Positions 51,726 to 60,275 of a DNA stretch of 64,000 bases are shown piece after piece. A model generated the notes under the pieces. The model was not told where the DNA came from. It searched no databases and saw nothing but the letters and a program-made list of their open reading frames with translations. Numbering within the stretch: position 1 is the first letter of the stretch; every line of letters begins with the position of its first letter. Source of the stretch: Candidatus Eisenbergiella merdavium (lineage in GTDB: Bacteria > Bacillota > Clostridia > Lachnospirales > Lachnospiraceae); NCBI GenBank assembly GCA_019119595.1, contig DWWS01000018.1, positions 175,674 to 239,673 of the forward strand. Direction: 5' to 3'. A program made the translations under genes and the position numbers.

Positions 51726-53779
51726 AGAACCGCCTCAAGCTTCCCGAGTCCTTTCCGCACCGCCCTCTCTTTTCCATCTACAGACAGGGCAAATTTTCCG
51801 TTCTCCTCCAGACATATTTCAATCGCATGCCCCTGAACATATATATGAGATAATCTGAAACACTTCAGTCCGATTTCGATCGGATCCACTTCAATTTTTC
51901 TCTGTTTTACGGTAAGGCCTGCCACATGGCTGACAATCAGATCGATATAGTATGAATGGCTGTAATCAACATCATCGCTAATGCATTCCCCCGTCATACT
52001 GTTATAATGTTCCACCAGATAGGGTATCGTCCCATCCCCGCCATAATAGTGCATTTCCGTGAATTTCATGAAATATGCCGCAAATTTTTCATCCCATTCG
52101 TGATTTCTCCTTCTGCTTTCCTTTGCCAGCCCATCCAAAATCATGCTGTTAGCAAACGGCCAGGTCGGCCCATTCCAGATGCAGCCGTTTCTCCCCTTAA
52201 AAAACTGCCCCTGCCATCCTCCTTCCGCGCTGTAAACCGGACATCCTGTACTGACAGAAGGAAACGGGCACGGTGTATTGAATTCCTCTGTAAACAGAGG
52301 CTTCAGACCACTTTTATGCTTTTCTTCCGTTATGCCCGCAAAAAACGGCAGAAAACCCACAATATTTTTCACCAGCGCCTTTTCATTGGTCTGATAATGC
52401 AGATCATAAAAAAACTGCGTCTCTTCGTCCCACATCAGCTGCAGAATATCATTTTTGACTCTTTCCGCTTCCTTTTCATATTTTTCCGCATCCGGATCTT
52501 TGCATATTTTACACAGGAAGGAGGTTCCCAGCATATTCAGATAATGATATACATTTCTGTCCACCCGCTTAACCGGCGTATACAGCTCCGGATCCTGACA
52601 GTCCGCCGGATATCCGTGGAAATACCAGTAGCTGGGCTGATATTCCATTCCGGTAAGCTGATGTACATACTGTATCAGCAGAGCATCCTTCTGATTTCCA
52701 TATTTTTTCTTCCATGCCTCAATCTGTTTCTTCACCACAGGCAGCGCTTCACCGGCAAATTCCCGATCCCCGCTGCAGAGATAATACTGCCATACCGACC
52801 ACCCCCAAAAATTGGCATACGGGTTTCCCTGCCAGTCCACCTTCGCGCATCTGAATTCCCCGTTTTCATCCTGATTGTCCCGCATCACATGCAACTCAGA
52901 AATCCCGTAGCTCTTATCACAGTACCATCTTAAATCGAGCAGATGCATGGGAACGCTCAACGGAATCAGCTTTGAAAATTCCCAGCCCTCCGGATGCCAG
53001 GGTTCTTTTCCCATTTTATGAGAGCGACCCTCGCAGAAAAAAGCTTCCTTCAGTCTGCCAATTTCAGGCTTCATCAGGTTATGTCGCAGGATATACCATC
53101 TGTAAGCCCATGTTTTATCTATCAGAGGCTGATCCGACTCAAAGCACGGCGTCTTCTCAAACCACTCCTGATATTCCTGTTCCTGCGTTTTTACCGCTGC
53201 TTCAGCATCACAGAACTTTTCTCTAAGATTTCTGCACGCCTGCTCTAGCTTTTCCGTCTCGCCGTCCAGGCAGAGCTGCATTGCCACACAGAGTCTGACG
53301 GTTTCTCCGGGAGCAACCTCCCATTTTTTTCGGTCTGCCCTTTCTCCGTTGCAGAACAGTGATGCCACAATCCGCCGCCCATAGGTTGTCTCAAATCTCC
53401 CGTTCTCCGTTCCGTTGAGCAGTTTTAAATAAAATGTCTTTTTTCCCGTATTTTTCCATATCATACAGGAAACTGCCGCATTATCCCAGGTGATAAATTT
53501 CTTTTCATACAGGCAGACCCCATTCCTCTCAAAATCCAGCTCAATATGGCTCGGTTTCCAGACCACAGAAGAAGGCTCATAATAATCAACCGCCGAACAT
53601 TCCACACGAAAAAGGCAGGGAATATTAATCTTATGGATAAAATCAAACCGTCCGCTAAAGCCCGGAGCAACATCCATATAATCTGCCCACAGCCGTGTTC
53701 CATCCGCATCCATAAGTATTTTATCCGGTCTCGTTCTCAGCCGTCTTCTTCCACCTGTCAGTATTTGATCAATTTTCAC
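51722..53779 (-). CDS. GH63/MGH1-like (alpha/alpha)6-barrel glycosidase
   Basis: A 685-residue cytoplasmic protein. The C-terminal 450 residues form an (alpha/alpha)6 barrel with WNGPTWPFANSMILDGLA and DVDYSHSYYIDLIVSH, as in GH63, mannosylglycerate hydrolase and related trehalase-like enzymes. The N-terminal 190 residues look like a beta-sandwich domain. No exact family could be fixed, so substrate is open (alpha-glucoside or alpha-mannoside likely). AAGGGAGGAAAG precedes the start. The 266-bp AT-rich region upstream has a TTGAAAC motif near 53880 like the half-site at 48.2-48.4 kb. Confidence 0.75.
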   Translation of the reverse strand: MKIDQILTGGRRRLRTRPDKILMDADGTRLWADYMDVAPGFSGRFDFIHKINIPCLFRVECSAVDYYEPSSVVWKPSHIELDFERNGVCLYEKKFITWDNAAVSCMIWKNTGKKTFYLKLLNGTENGRFETTYGRRIVASLFCNGERADRKKWEVAPGETVRLCVAMQLCLDGETEKLEQACRNLREKFCDAEAAVKTQEQEYQEWFEKTPCFESDQPLIDKTWAYRWYILRHNLMKPEIGRLKEAFFCEGRSHKMGKEPWHPEGWEFSKLIPLSVPMHLLDLRWYCDKSYGISELHVMRDNQDENGEFRCAKVDWQGNPYANFWGWSVWQYYLCSGDREFAGEALPVVKKQIEAWKKKYGNQKDALLIQYVHQLTGMEYQPSYWYFHGYPADCQDPELYTPVKRVDRNVYHYLNMLGTSFLCKICKDPDAEKYEKEAERVKNDILQLMWDEETQFFYDLHYQTNEKALVKNIVGFLPFFAGITEEKHKSGLKPLFTEEFNTPCPFPSVSTGCPVYSAEGGWQGQFFKGRNGCIWNGPTWPFANSMILDGLAKESRRRNHEWDEKFAAYFMKFTEMHYYGGDGTIPYLVEHYNSMTGECISDDVDYSHSYYIDLIVSHVAGLTVKQRKIEVDPIEIGLKCFRLSHIYVQGHAIEICLEENGKFALSVDGKERAVRKGLGKLEAVL

Positions 53780-54045
53780 AGCATTCTTTCCTCCCTTTGC
53801 GCTTCATGTTTCCTCTCTTTATGCTTAAAGATACAACAGCCCGTAAAAACTGACAATAAAATAAAGGAATGATACAGTTTCAATATGGAACATGGCCAAT
53901 TCCAAATAAAAATACAGAAGCATATCAACTCTTGTGACATGCTCCTGCTTCACACGCATACCTTCTAAATAATCATAGCGTCACTTTTTGGAATCGTGCG
54001 CCCGGGGCGCGTGTCCACAAAAATACAAATAAAAACGCCCTTTCC

Positions 54046-54939
54046 TTACAGCAGCGCCATCGCCACCGTCCCTGCCGTCAGGAGCGCAAGCCCCACAGCC
54101 GCCCTCCTGCCAAGCTTTTCTCCGAATACGAATCGGGAGAAAGCCACGGTGACCAGGACGCTCAGCTTGTCCACGGGAACGACGATGCTGGCGGGGCCGT
54201 CCTGCAGCGCCCGGTAGTAGCACAGCCAGGACGCCCCGGTGGCCACGCCGGAGAGGCAGATGAAGAAAAGCTCCCGCCGTGAGATCCCTTTCAGCTCCTT
54301 CTGCTTTCCCTGCACGGCCACCATCACCCAGGCCATGACGAGCACCACACAGGTGCGGATCGCCGTTCCCAGGTTGGATTCCACCCCGGAGATTCCGATC
54401 TTTCCCAGGATGGCCGTCAGACTGGCAAAAAAGGCGGAGCCGACGGCGCAGAGGAACCAGCCGGCCCTGCCGTTTCGCATCTGGCCGGCTTCCTGTCCGG
54501 ATGCTTCTTGTCCGGATACATCCTTTTTTTCGATCATCAGGAAAATGCCCAGGGCGATCACCGCCACCGCGGCCGCCTTGGGCAGGGATATCCCTTCTCC
54601 CAGAAAGATCAGCGCCAGCAGGATGGTCAGCACCGTGCTGGATTTGTCGATAGGAACCACCTTGTTCACGTCACCGATCTGCAGCGCCCGGAAATAGCAC
54701 AGCCAGGACGCTCCGGTGGCGGCGCCGGAAAGGATCAGAAACAGAAGCGTCCTTCCGTCAATGGAGCCGATCTGTCCTATCGAGCCCGCCGCCAGCACCA
54801 TGATCCAGGAAAAGATCAGAACCACCACGGTACGGATCGCCGTCGCCAAGGTGGAATCCGTTTTTCTGATGCCGCATTTGGCAAGGATCGAGGTTACGCC
54901 CGCAAAGAATGCGGAGCCTGCCGCAAATAACAGCCACAT
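54046..54939 (-). CDS. EamA/DMT-superfamily transporter
   Basis: A 297-residue protein with ten membrane helices in two EamA repeats, ending FLGEGISLPKAAAVAVIALGIFLM and FVFGEKLGRRAAVGLALLTAGTVAM. A duplicated internal segment (GATGASWLCYFRALQIGD / GVATGASWLCYYRALQDGP) shows the repeat well. The start at 54939 follows GGGGAGGC. Members of this type export metabolites or amino acids; substrate unknown. It is GC-rich like the resident chromosome. Confidence 0.88.
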   Translation of the reverse strand: MWLLFAAGSAFFAGVTSILAKCGIRKTDSTLATAIRTVVVLIFSWIMVLAAGSIGQIGSIDGRTLLFLILSGAATGASWLCYFRALQIGDVNKVVPIDKSSTVLTILLALIFLGEGISLPKAAAVAVIALGIFLMIEKKDVSGQEASGQEAGQMRNGRAGWFLCAVGSAFFASLTAILGKIGISGVESNLGTAIRTCVVLVMAWVMVAVQGKQKELKGISRRELFFICLSGVATGASWLCYYRALQDGPASIVVPVDKLSVLVTVAFSRFVFGEKLGRRAAVGLALLTAGTVAMALL

Positions 54940-55280
54940 TTCTGCCTCCCCTGTGCGCGGCAGCCGCACTGCGGCCGCCATTTTACCATCTTATTTTCTG
55001 CCGCATCGTATGTACGCATCATATGAGCAGCAGCTTCTTAAAGTATAGTATACTCTTTTCCGCAGAAATATCCAGACGACTCTCCCGCTCCGTCATTTCC
55101 GCTTCTCTTCTATCCATTTCACAGCGAAGTCCACCAACGCCCTCTGGCTCATCATGGACAGCGTTGCGCCGCCTTCCGTTCCAATGCCCGCTCAATGCAG
55201 AGCATAACAGAGGCTCCCATTTTAGAATAAAATAAAGTTTATTTTATATTCCATTAAAAATTATCCTTGTCGACTCAGCC
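54940..55280 (-). other. Intergenic region with a short GC-rich gene remnant
   Basis: At 55093-55191 the minus strand encodes an open, coding-like segment (GIGTEGGATLSMMSQRALVDFAVKWIEEKRK by pieces) that ends in a stop but has a stop directly before it. I do not recognise it; it may be the 3' end of a lost gene. The rest, 54940-55092 and 55192-55280, is AT-rich with no gene, marking the edge of the accessory segment. Confidence 0.35.
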
Positions 55281-55475
55281 TTAATCCCATGCACATATTG
55301 GTCCGAAAGCAGCTTTTATACTAATCATACCTTCTAGAATATCTGTAAATGCGTTTACCAGATGTTCCGCCTCCTCCAGATTCACACAGGAATACACTGC
55401 TCTGGGATTTTCATACGTCATCTGCCAAAACGGATACTTAATAATCCCCGGGGTGTTTTGTTTATTGCGCACCAT
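55281..55475 (-). pseudogene. 3' fragment of an HTH gene, duplicate of 57040-57417
   Basis: The frame MVRNKQNTPGIIKYPFWQMTY repeats the C-terminal part of the HTH protein encoded at 57040-57417, with a divergent tail (DILEGMISIKAAFGPICAWD). The HTH domain is missing upstream. It lies within a 113-bp direct repeat that brackets the AbiE genes, and is probably a leftover from duplication during their acquisition. Confidence 0.7.
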
Positions 55476-55479
55476 TTTT
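55367..55479. repeat. 113-bp direct repeat, left copy
   Basis: Aligns without gaps to 57114-57226. I count 12 differences by eye over 113 bp. The two copies flank the AbiEi/AbiEii pair in the same orientation. Confidence 0.8.
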
Positions 55480-55531
55480 CCGGTGCTCTACATTTTTAAT
55501 TAGAACTGTAATATCAGTGCCATTTAATCCA

Positions 55532-56377
55532 TTAATCTTCCTCCGCAAGAGAATACAGCTTGCGGACTGCTTTCATCACAATATTCCACTCCAGGTCAGC
55601 CGCATAAGAAAATTTTTTCCGATATGCTGTCCAGAGCTGCTGCATTACCGGACTGTCCTCCACCTCGGCAAAAACTTCCCTTGCCTCAGTCAGATGGCCC
55701 TCCGTTTCCCGCTTTCGTGCAGTTGCCAACAGCGCATCATGGAGAATCTGTGCGTTCAGTGTATTCCCATGAAGCTGTTCCAGAATATAAATGTCGTAGA
55801 AATCCCTCATGCGGGTGTTGGTCGTTGCTCTGGTAATGATTGTCTCCAGTTTCTCAGCCAGCACAGTTTCCAGATTATACGCCCAAATATCAATGGAACG
55901 ATCCTCCAGCATCAGCTTGAAGTTGTACCGGACTTCCCCTGGTGTAATGGCATCCCCGGTAGAAATGTCAATCTTCAAGGGCGTTACCACTCCGTCGAAA
56001 ACCGTAGTCATGCTTACACGAATCCCCGGATATTCCGCTTCATCCATAATCTCCAAAACCTTATTGACCCGAAAAGTCACGCCGTCATCAATCGGGACTG
56101 AAACAATCCCCGCAATTAAATCCGCCACACCATCTACATTCACATTGATTCCTTTGACCGTTGCATCCAGGTCCATGGTGGAACGGGCATCCAGACCGAC
56201 CATCGCCGCTACCAGCATCCCGCCCTTCAAAATAAACTTGTCCCGGTACTCCGAGAGGGAAATGCGTTCCAAAAATCGCTCCATCATGTAATTCCGCACC
56301 AAAATCTGTGCGTCCGCAGACTTCTTCTTCGAGAGATTGCGGATCAGATCTTTCAACTGCTTTGCTGTCTTTATCAT
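55532..56377 (-). CDS. AbiEii-type nucleotidyltransferase toxin
   Basis: A 281-residue protein of the AbiEii / type IV toxin-antitoxin family, a DNA-polymerase-beta-fold nucleotidyltransferase. The active-site segment FILKGGMLVAAMVGLDARSTMDLDAT gives the GG...R-T-D-D pattern; PLKIDIS is the later acidic motif, and AEKLETIITRATTNTRMRDFYDI is a strong family signature. It overlaps the antitoxin gene by 4 bp (ATGA). In other bacteria the pair acts in phage defence by abortive infection and in plasmid stabilisation. Confidence 0.92.
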   Translation of the reverse strand: MIKTAKQLKDLIRNLSKKKSADAQILVRNYMMERFLERISLSEYRDKFILKGGMLVAAMVGLDARSTMDLDATVKGINVNVDGVADLIAGIVSVPIDDGVTFRVNKVLEIMDEAEYPGIRVSMTTVFDGVVTPLKIDISTGDAITPGEVRYNFKLMLEDRSIDIWAYNLETVLAEKLETIITRATTNTRMRDFYDIYILEQLHGNTLNAQILHDALLATARKRETEGHLTEAREVFAEVEDSPVMQQLWTAYRKKFSYAADLEWNIVMKAVRKLYSLAEED

Positions 56378-56967
56378 AATAGCATCTCCAAATACTGCCG
56401 CAAAAGTTTCTCTACCCGGAACAGCTTTGCATAGCGCATTAGCGTCCGCAGATTCTTGTCCTTTCTTCTGGCATACATTTTGAGCGCCCCCTGGAAATTC
56501 TGCATCTCCATACTGTTCCGGCTCCGCAGCAGGTCGCAGATCGTCCGCTCCATATCATAAGCCGGCACTGCATGCCCAAAGGGGGTCTGCGCCGTTGTCA
56601 ATCCCACATCATGCAGCTCTGCCTTGATGGTAAAGACCTGAATCCCTTCCGCTTTTAGTCTGGTGGGGTTGTAGCCGGTTTTTACCGTAACCGTGTATTC
56701 AGTTGGCTCACGATCTGCCAAATCATGAAAAAACAGGGCTGTCTCATGAGAAAATACCGCTTGTTCAAACCGCAGGTGAATCAGGTACATCGCATCTACC
56801 CAGGAATCCCTGGAAAGATAAATGCCATGCGCCACCCGTTCCAGTTCCCGATCCCGCACATAATGATAGAAAACCGGTTTGGAAATCCCGGCAGATACCA
56901 CCTGAGCGGTTTGCAGCATTCCATCCTGAGCCATCAGCATCCTGTCCAGCTGTTCATATTGTCTCAT
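56374..56967 (-). CDS. AbiEi-type antitoxin/repressor
   Basis: A 197-residue protein with an N-terminal winged HTH (AQDGMLQTAQVVSAGISKPVFYHYVRDRELERVAHGIYL) and the C-terminal antitoxin domain (MERTICDLLRSRNSMEMQNFQGALKMY). The start at 56967 follows AAAGGAAG; longer starts lie upstream. It controls the toxin without direct binding in known cases and represses its own promoter, here carrying a 9-bp inverted repeat. Confidence 0.92.
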   Translation of the reverse strand: MRQYEQLDRMLMAQDGMLQTAQVVSAGISKPVFYHYVRDRELERVAHGIYLSRDSWVDAMYLIHLRFEQAVFSHETALFFHDLADREPTEYTVTVKTGYNPTRLKAEGIQVFTIKAELHDVGLTTAQTPFGHAVPAYDMERTICDLLRSRNSMEMQNFQGALKMYARRKDKNLRTLMRYAKLFRVEKLLRQYLEMLL

Positions 56968-56986
56968 GGCTTCACTTCCTTTCATG

Positions 56987-57020
56987 CTAATATTATATGT
57001 AATATTAGTACGAAAGTAAA
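56987..57020 (-). promoter_or_regulatory. AbiE promoter with overlapping palindrome
   Basis: TTTACT and TATAAT are 17 bp apart on the minus strand. The perfect palindrome CTAATATTA-N4-TAATATTAG (56987-57008) covers the -10 box. AbiEi-type antitoxins bind inverted repeats at their promoters, so this is a good operator candidate. Confidence 0.65.
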
Positions 57021-57039
57021 GTGTGCTCGACCGAAAATT

Positions 57040-57417
57040 TTATAAGCATTCCAGCACTTCCCCAATATCCCTATCAATACAGATTGATCGCTCCTTTATC
57101 TCCCAGGGTGCCACCGCCTCCCCCAGATTCACACAAGCATACACCGCCTTCGGATTCTGATACGTCATCTGCCAGAACGGATACTTGATAATCCCCGGGG
57201 TGTTTTGTTTATTGCGTACCATTTTTGCAACCATCTGATAAAAGGTGTTGAGGCTCGGGTGCTGGCCGTCATTCTCGTTATACATGATGGTGCGTGGAGA
57301 ACGGTCAACAATATAAGCCAGTTGCTCCTGCGTCATCCCTCTGGCCTCCCTCGCCCGCTTGATGGCAAGCCCTATATCGTGAAAATCAAATCGTCGTTCA
57401 TCTCGTTCAAACTTCAT
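57040..57417 (-). CDS. XRE-type HTH regulator
   Basis: A 125-residue protein with an N-terminal Cro/CI-type HTH (IGLAIKRAREARGMTQEQLAYIVDRSPRTIMYNE) followed by a C-terminal segment (NKQNTPGIIKYPFWQMTYQNPKAVYACVN) that I do not recognise. The same C-terminal segment is repeated beyond the AbiE genes. The start at 57417 follows AGGTGA. It may be a regulator of the accessory region. Confidence 0.75.
   Translation of the reverse strand: MKFERDERRFDFHDIGLAIKRAREARGMTQEQLAYIVDRSPRTIMYNENDGQHPSLNTFYQMVAKMVRNKQNTPGIIKYPFWQMTYQNPKAVYACVNLGEAVAPWEIKERSICIDRDIGEVLECL
57114..57226. repeat. 113-bp direct repeat, right copy
   Basis: Gap-free counterpart of 55367-55479, lying inside the intact HTH gene. 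The divergence suggests the duplication is not recent. Confidence 0.8.
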
Positions 57418-57547
57418 AACATCACCTAAAGTAATTTTATATTTCACTCCCTATTATTTGAACGATTTATATTTTCATGTAATAGACTATTTAATTTCAT
57501 AAAGCAAAGTAGATTACGATGATATGGAATGGATGTATAGATACATC

Positions 57548-57597
57548 TTGACAAACATCCGAGTTCGGACTAAAATAGATAAAAATCCTAATTCGGA
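57548..57597 (+). promoter_or_regulatory. MarR promoter with two dyad operators
   Basis: TTGACA and TAAAAT are 17 bp apart. TCCG-AGTT-CGGA (57558-57569) fills the spacer, and TCCT-AATT-CGGA (57586-57597) sits just after the predicted start. A third copy, TCCG-AAAA-CGGA, lies before the MATE gene at 60235. The pattern points to autoregulation by the MarR protein. Confidence 0.7.
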
Positions 57598-57620
57598 GGT
57601 TTGTACTGGAGGAACCATGT

Positions 57621-58067
57621 ATGGATAAAAAAATTAGAGAGCAAATTGATCTTATCAATCAAAAAACCAAGGAATTAAATGCACTTTATCGGATGGCAGC
57701 ATATAAATCAAGCATATCTGATGGGGAGGTCGGTATTTGGTCAACACTTCTCAACTCCCGTGAGGAATATTCACAACAAGACCTTGCCGAAATGCTATCG
57801 CTCCCAAAACAGACCGTAAATTCTTTAATTACCCGTATGATCCGCAAAGAATTTGTGGTACTGGATCACGCTCCGGGTACACGCAATCGCAAGGTAATTC
57901 GTCTGACTGAAGCCGGCAGATATTTTGGCGAACAAAGAGTAAAATGGATATTTGAGGCAGAACAGAGAGCTATGGAGGATACCGATCCGGCAGAAGTGAT
58001 GGCGTATGTTTCCATGCTTGAAAAATATATAACTCGTTTTAGAAAGGAAATCGAAGATAAAGATTAA
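57621..58067 (+). CDS. MarR-family regulator
   Basis: A 148-residue winged-helix regulator (EYSQQDLAEMLSLPKQTVNSLITRMIRKEFVVLDHAPGTRNRKVIRLTEAG). It has the MarR dimer helices at both ends. GGAGG precedes the start at some distance. It heads a same-strand cassette with MutS2-like, RsmD, MATE, kinase-like and KTR genes, and presumably senses a drug or metabolite exported by the MATE protein. Confidence 0.9.
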   Translation: MDKKIREQIDLINQKTKELNALYRMAAYKSSISDGEVGIWSTLLNSREEYSQQDLAEMLSLPKQTVNSLITRMIRKEFVVLDHAPGTRNRKVIRLTEAGRYFGEQRVKWIFEAEQRAMEDTDPAEVMAYVSMLEKYITRFRKEIEDKD

Positions 58068-58078
58068 AGGTCTGAACT

Positions 58079-59632
58079 ATGAATGAAAAGATATTTGATA
58101 TTCTTGAATACGACAGAATAAGGCAGATGCTTGAAAAGTTTGCCACTTCTAATCCCGGTTGTGAACTTTGCAGACGGCTTATGCCTGAAGTGGAGATTGA
58201 AACCATCAACCGTTTAATGAATGAAACCACAGCGGCCAGAGAGCGCATCCGGCATAAGGGCAAGCCCTCTTTTGCAAAGGTCACAAATTTGAGCAGTATT
58301 CTTGACCGCTTAGAGAAAGGCAATTCGCTTTCTGCCGGAGACTTACTACGGGTATATGATCTGCTGGATGCGGCAAGCAAGGCAAAGGATTATGGATGCC
58401 GTGAGATCCCCGAAGAAGAAAAAGACTTGCTTGATAGCAAATTTAACCAGCTTTCTCCGCTGAAAAAGGTGCAGGAGGAAATCAAACGGTGTGTACGAAA
58501 TGATAATGACCTGTTTGACACGGCAAGTCCAGGACTGGAAAAAGTCCGCAAAAAAATAAAGAATACCGAGGATAGTATTCAAGGGCAGCTTCGTACTCTT
58601 GTCAGCGGAAAATACCGTCCCTACCTATCCGATACCTTTATCAGCCAGAAAAATGGTGCATATTGTCTTGCTGTAAAATACGCTTGCCGTAATAAAGTTT
58701 CTGGCACCGTTCAGAGCCAATCTGGCACAGGTGGCACAGTATTTATTGAACCTACCAGTGTCGCAAAAGCAAGTGCAGAGCTTCAAGATTTACAATATCA
58801 AGAAAAGATTGAGATTGCGATTGTTCTTGGTGATCTTTCAGATATGGTAAAAGCCCAGCTCAAATATGTGCGGAAGAATTATGATATTCTGACGACACTT
58901 GACTTTATTTTTGCGAAAGCGGGATTTTCAGAGTCCTACAACGGTACGGCGCCGACTTTCAATACAAAGAAGTTTATCAAGCTCAATCAAGCCCGCCATC
59001 CATTGCTTGATCCTGAAAAGGTAGTTCCTACTACTCTTGAACTTGGTGGCGAGTACGATATGCTTGTTATTACTGGCCCGAATACGGGCGGTAAAACGCT
59101 GACCATGAAAAATGTTGGCACTATGACCTTGATGGGACAGTCTGGTTTGCATATTCCCGCAGCAGAGGGCTCGGAGCTTTCTGTATTCAAGGAAGTATTC
59201 GCTGACATTGGTGACGAACAAAGTATTGCCCAGAGCCTTAGCACCTTTTCGGCGCACATGACGAATATTATTAAAATTCTCAATGTTGCCGACAAGGATT
59301 CTCTTGTACTTATTGACGAGCTTGGATCGGGTACAGACCCGGCAGAAGGTGCGGCTCTGGCAGTTGCGATTCTTTCAAGGCTCCACAAGTGCGGCATCCG
59401 CACTCTTGCCACAACCCACTATGTTCAGATCAAAAACTTTGCTCTTGCAACAGAGGGTGTACAAAACGCTTGCTGTGAATTTGATGTAGAAACATTGAGC
59501 CCAACATACCGCTTGATGATTGGTGCTGTCGGTGCCAGTAATGCTTTTGCTATTTCTAAGCGGCTTGGACTTGAAGATGCTCTTATTGATGATGCAAAAG
59601 CCTACCTTGCCAGTGAGCAGGATGCGGGGTAA
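58079..59632 (+). CDS. MutS2-like ATPase lacking the KOW and Smr domains
   Basis: A 517-residue protein with the MutS2 order: N-terminal helical segment, lever and clamp (VSGTVQSQSGTGGTVFIEPTSV), then the ABC-type ATPase with Walker A TGPNTGGKT, Walker B LVLIDELGSGTDPAEG and THY. It stops shortly after the ATPase, whereas full MutS2 is about 780 residues with a coiled coil, KOW and Smr nuclease region. MutS2 is known to bind collided ribosomes and, in some species, to limit recombination. Lack of Smr suggests a non-cleaving role. GATTAAAGG lies upstream. Confidence 0.9.
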   Translation: MNEKIFDILEYDRIRQMLEKFATSNPGCELCRRLMPEVEIETINRLMNETTAARERIRHKGKPSFAKVTNLSSILDRLEKGNSLSAGDLLRVYDLLDAASKAKDYGCREIPEEEKDLLDSKFNQLSPLKKVQEEIKRCVRNDNDLFDTASPGLEKVRKKIKNTEDSIQGQLRTLVSGKYRPYLSDTFISQKNGAYCLAVKYACRNKVSGTVQSQSGTGGTVFIEPTSVAKASAELQDLQYQEKIEIAIVLGDLSDMVKAQLKYVRKNYDILTTLDFIFAKAGFSESYNGTAPTFNTKKFIKLNQARHPLLDPEKVVPTTLELGGEYDMLVITGPNTGGKTLTMKNVGTMTLMGQSGLHIPAAEGSELSVFKEVFADIGDEQSIAQSLSTFSAHMTNIIKILNVADKDSLVLIDELGSGTDPAEGAALAVAILSRLHKCGIRTLATTHYVQIKNFALATEGVQNACCEFDVETLSPTYRLMIGAVGASNAFAISKRLGLEDALIDDAKAYLASEQDAG

Positions 59633-59637
59633 ATAAA

Positions 59638-60192
59638 ATGCGAGTGATAGCCGGAAAAGTAAGGGGACATCCCCTTATCGCACCAGATGGCTTCAACACA
59701 CGACCGATTACCGATAAGATCAAGGAAGCGCTGTTCAGTTCATGGCAGATGAAACTTGAGGGGTCGCACTTCCTTGATCTTTTTGCGGGTAGTGGCAGTA
59801 TGGGAATTGAAGCCATGAGCCGTGGAGCAGAAAAAGTGGTTTTTGTTGAGAAAGACCGCAAAGCCATTGAGATTATCAAAAAAAATCTTTCCTCATGTAA
59901 ATTTACGGACGGATATGCTGTTTATAAAGATGATGTGTTTCGCAGAATAGAGTACCTAAAAGACGATGGCGAACAGTTTGATATTGTTTATCTTGACCCG
60001 CCCTTTACAGTTGACAGTATATTTTTACCCGTTATGGAAGTTCTTTCGGACGGCAAGTTGCTTCGTGAGAACGGAATTATCGTGATACGCACAAGGAAAG
60101 AAAAAGAAATGCCTGATGAAATCGGGAAAATGACAAAATACAAATTCAAACAATACGGAATATCAGGTGTTCATTATTACACCGTGTTCTAA
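59638..60192 (+). CDS. RsmD-family 16S rRNA guanine-N2 methyltransferase
   Basis: A 184-residue SAM methyltransferase. The N-terminal RVIAGKVRGHPLIAPDGFNTRPITDKIKEALF is the RsmD signature; FLDLFAGSGSMGIEAMSRGA is motif I and VYLDPPF the catalytic motif. RsmD normally methylates G966 of 16S rRNA. It starts 6 bp after the MutS2-like stop. A chromosomal rsmD usually lies beside coaD, so this copy in a mobile-looking cassette is probably a second, specialised one. Confidence 0.9.
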   Translation: MRVIAGKVRGHPLIAPDGFNTRPITDKIKEALFSSWQMKLEGSHFLDLFAGSGSMGIEAMSRGAEKVVFVEKDRKAIEIIKKNLSSCKFTDGYAVYKDDVFRRIEYLKDDGEQFDIVYLDPPFTVDSIFLPVMEVLSDGKLLRENGIIVIRTRKEKEMPDEIGKMTKYKFKQYGISGVHYYTVF

Positions 60193-60234
60193 CAGTCAGC
60201 ATCCGGCGGAGGATGTTAAATTTTAACCCAATAG

Positions 60235-60246
60235 TCCGAAAACGGA
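60235..60246. promoter_or_regulatory. Third TCCGNNNNCGGA dyad, before the MATE gene
   Basis: TCCG-AAAA-CGGA lies 30 bp before the MATE start, in the only sizeable gap of the cassette (83 bp). It matches the two dyads at the MarR promoter and suggests an internal regulated promoter or a second MarR target. Confidence 0.55.
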
Positions 60247-60275
60247 TGTTTGGACAAAAAGGAAGGAACCCTATC

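Noticed and set aside
51722..53779. Assignment to a specific GH family such as GH63
   Set aside because: Only the general (alpha/alpha)6 clan motifs are visible, so only a fold-level call is kept.
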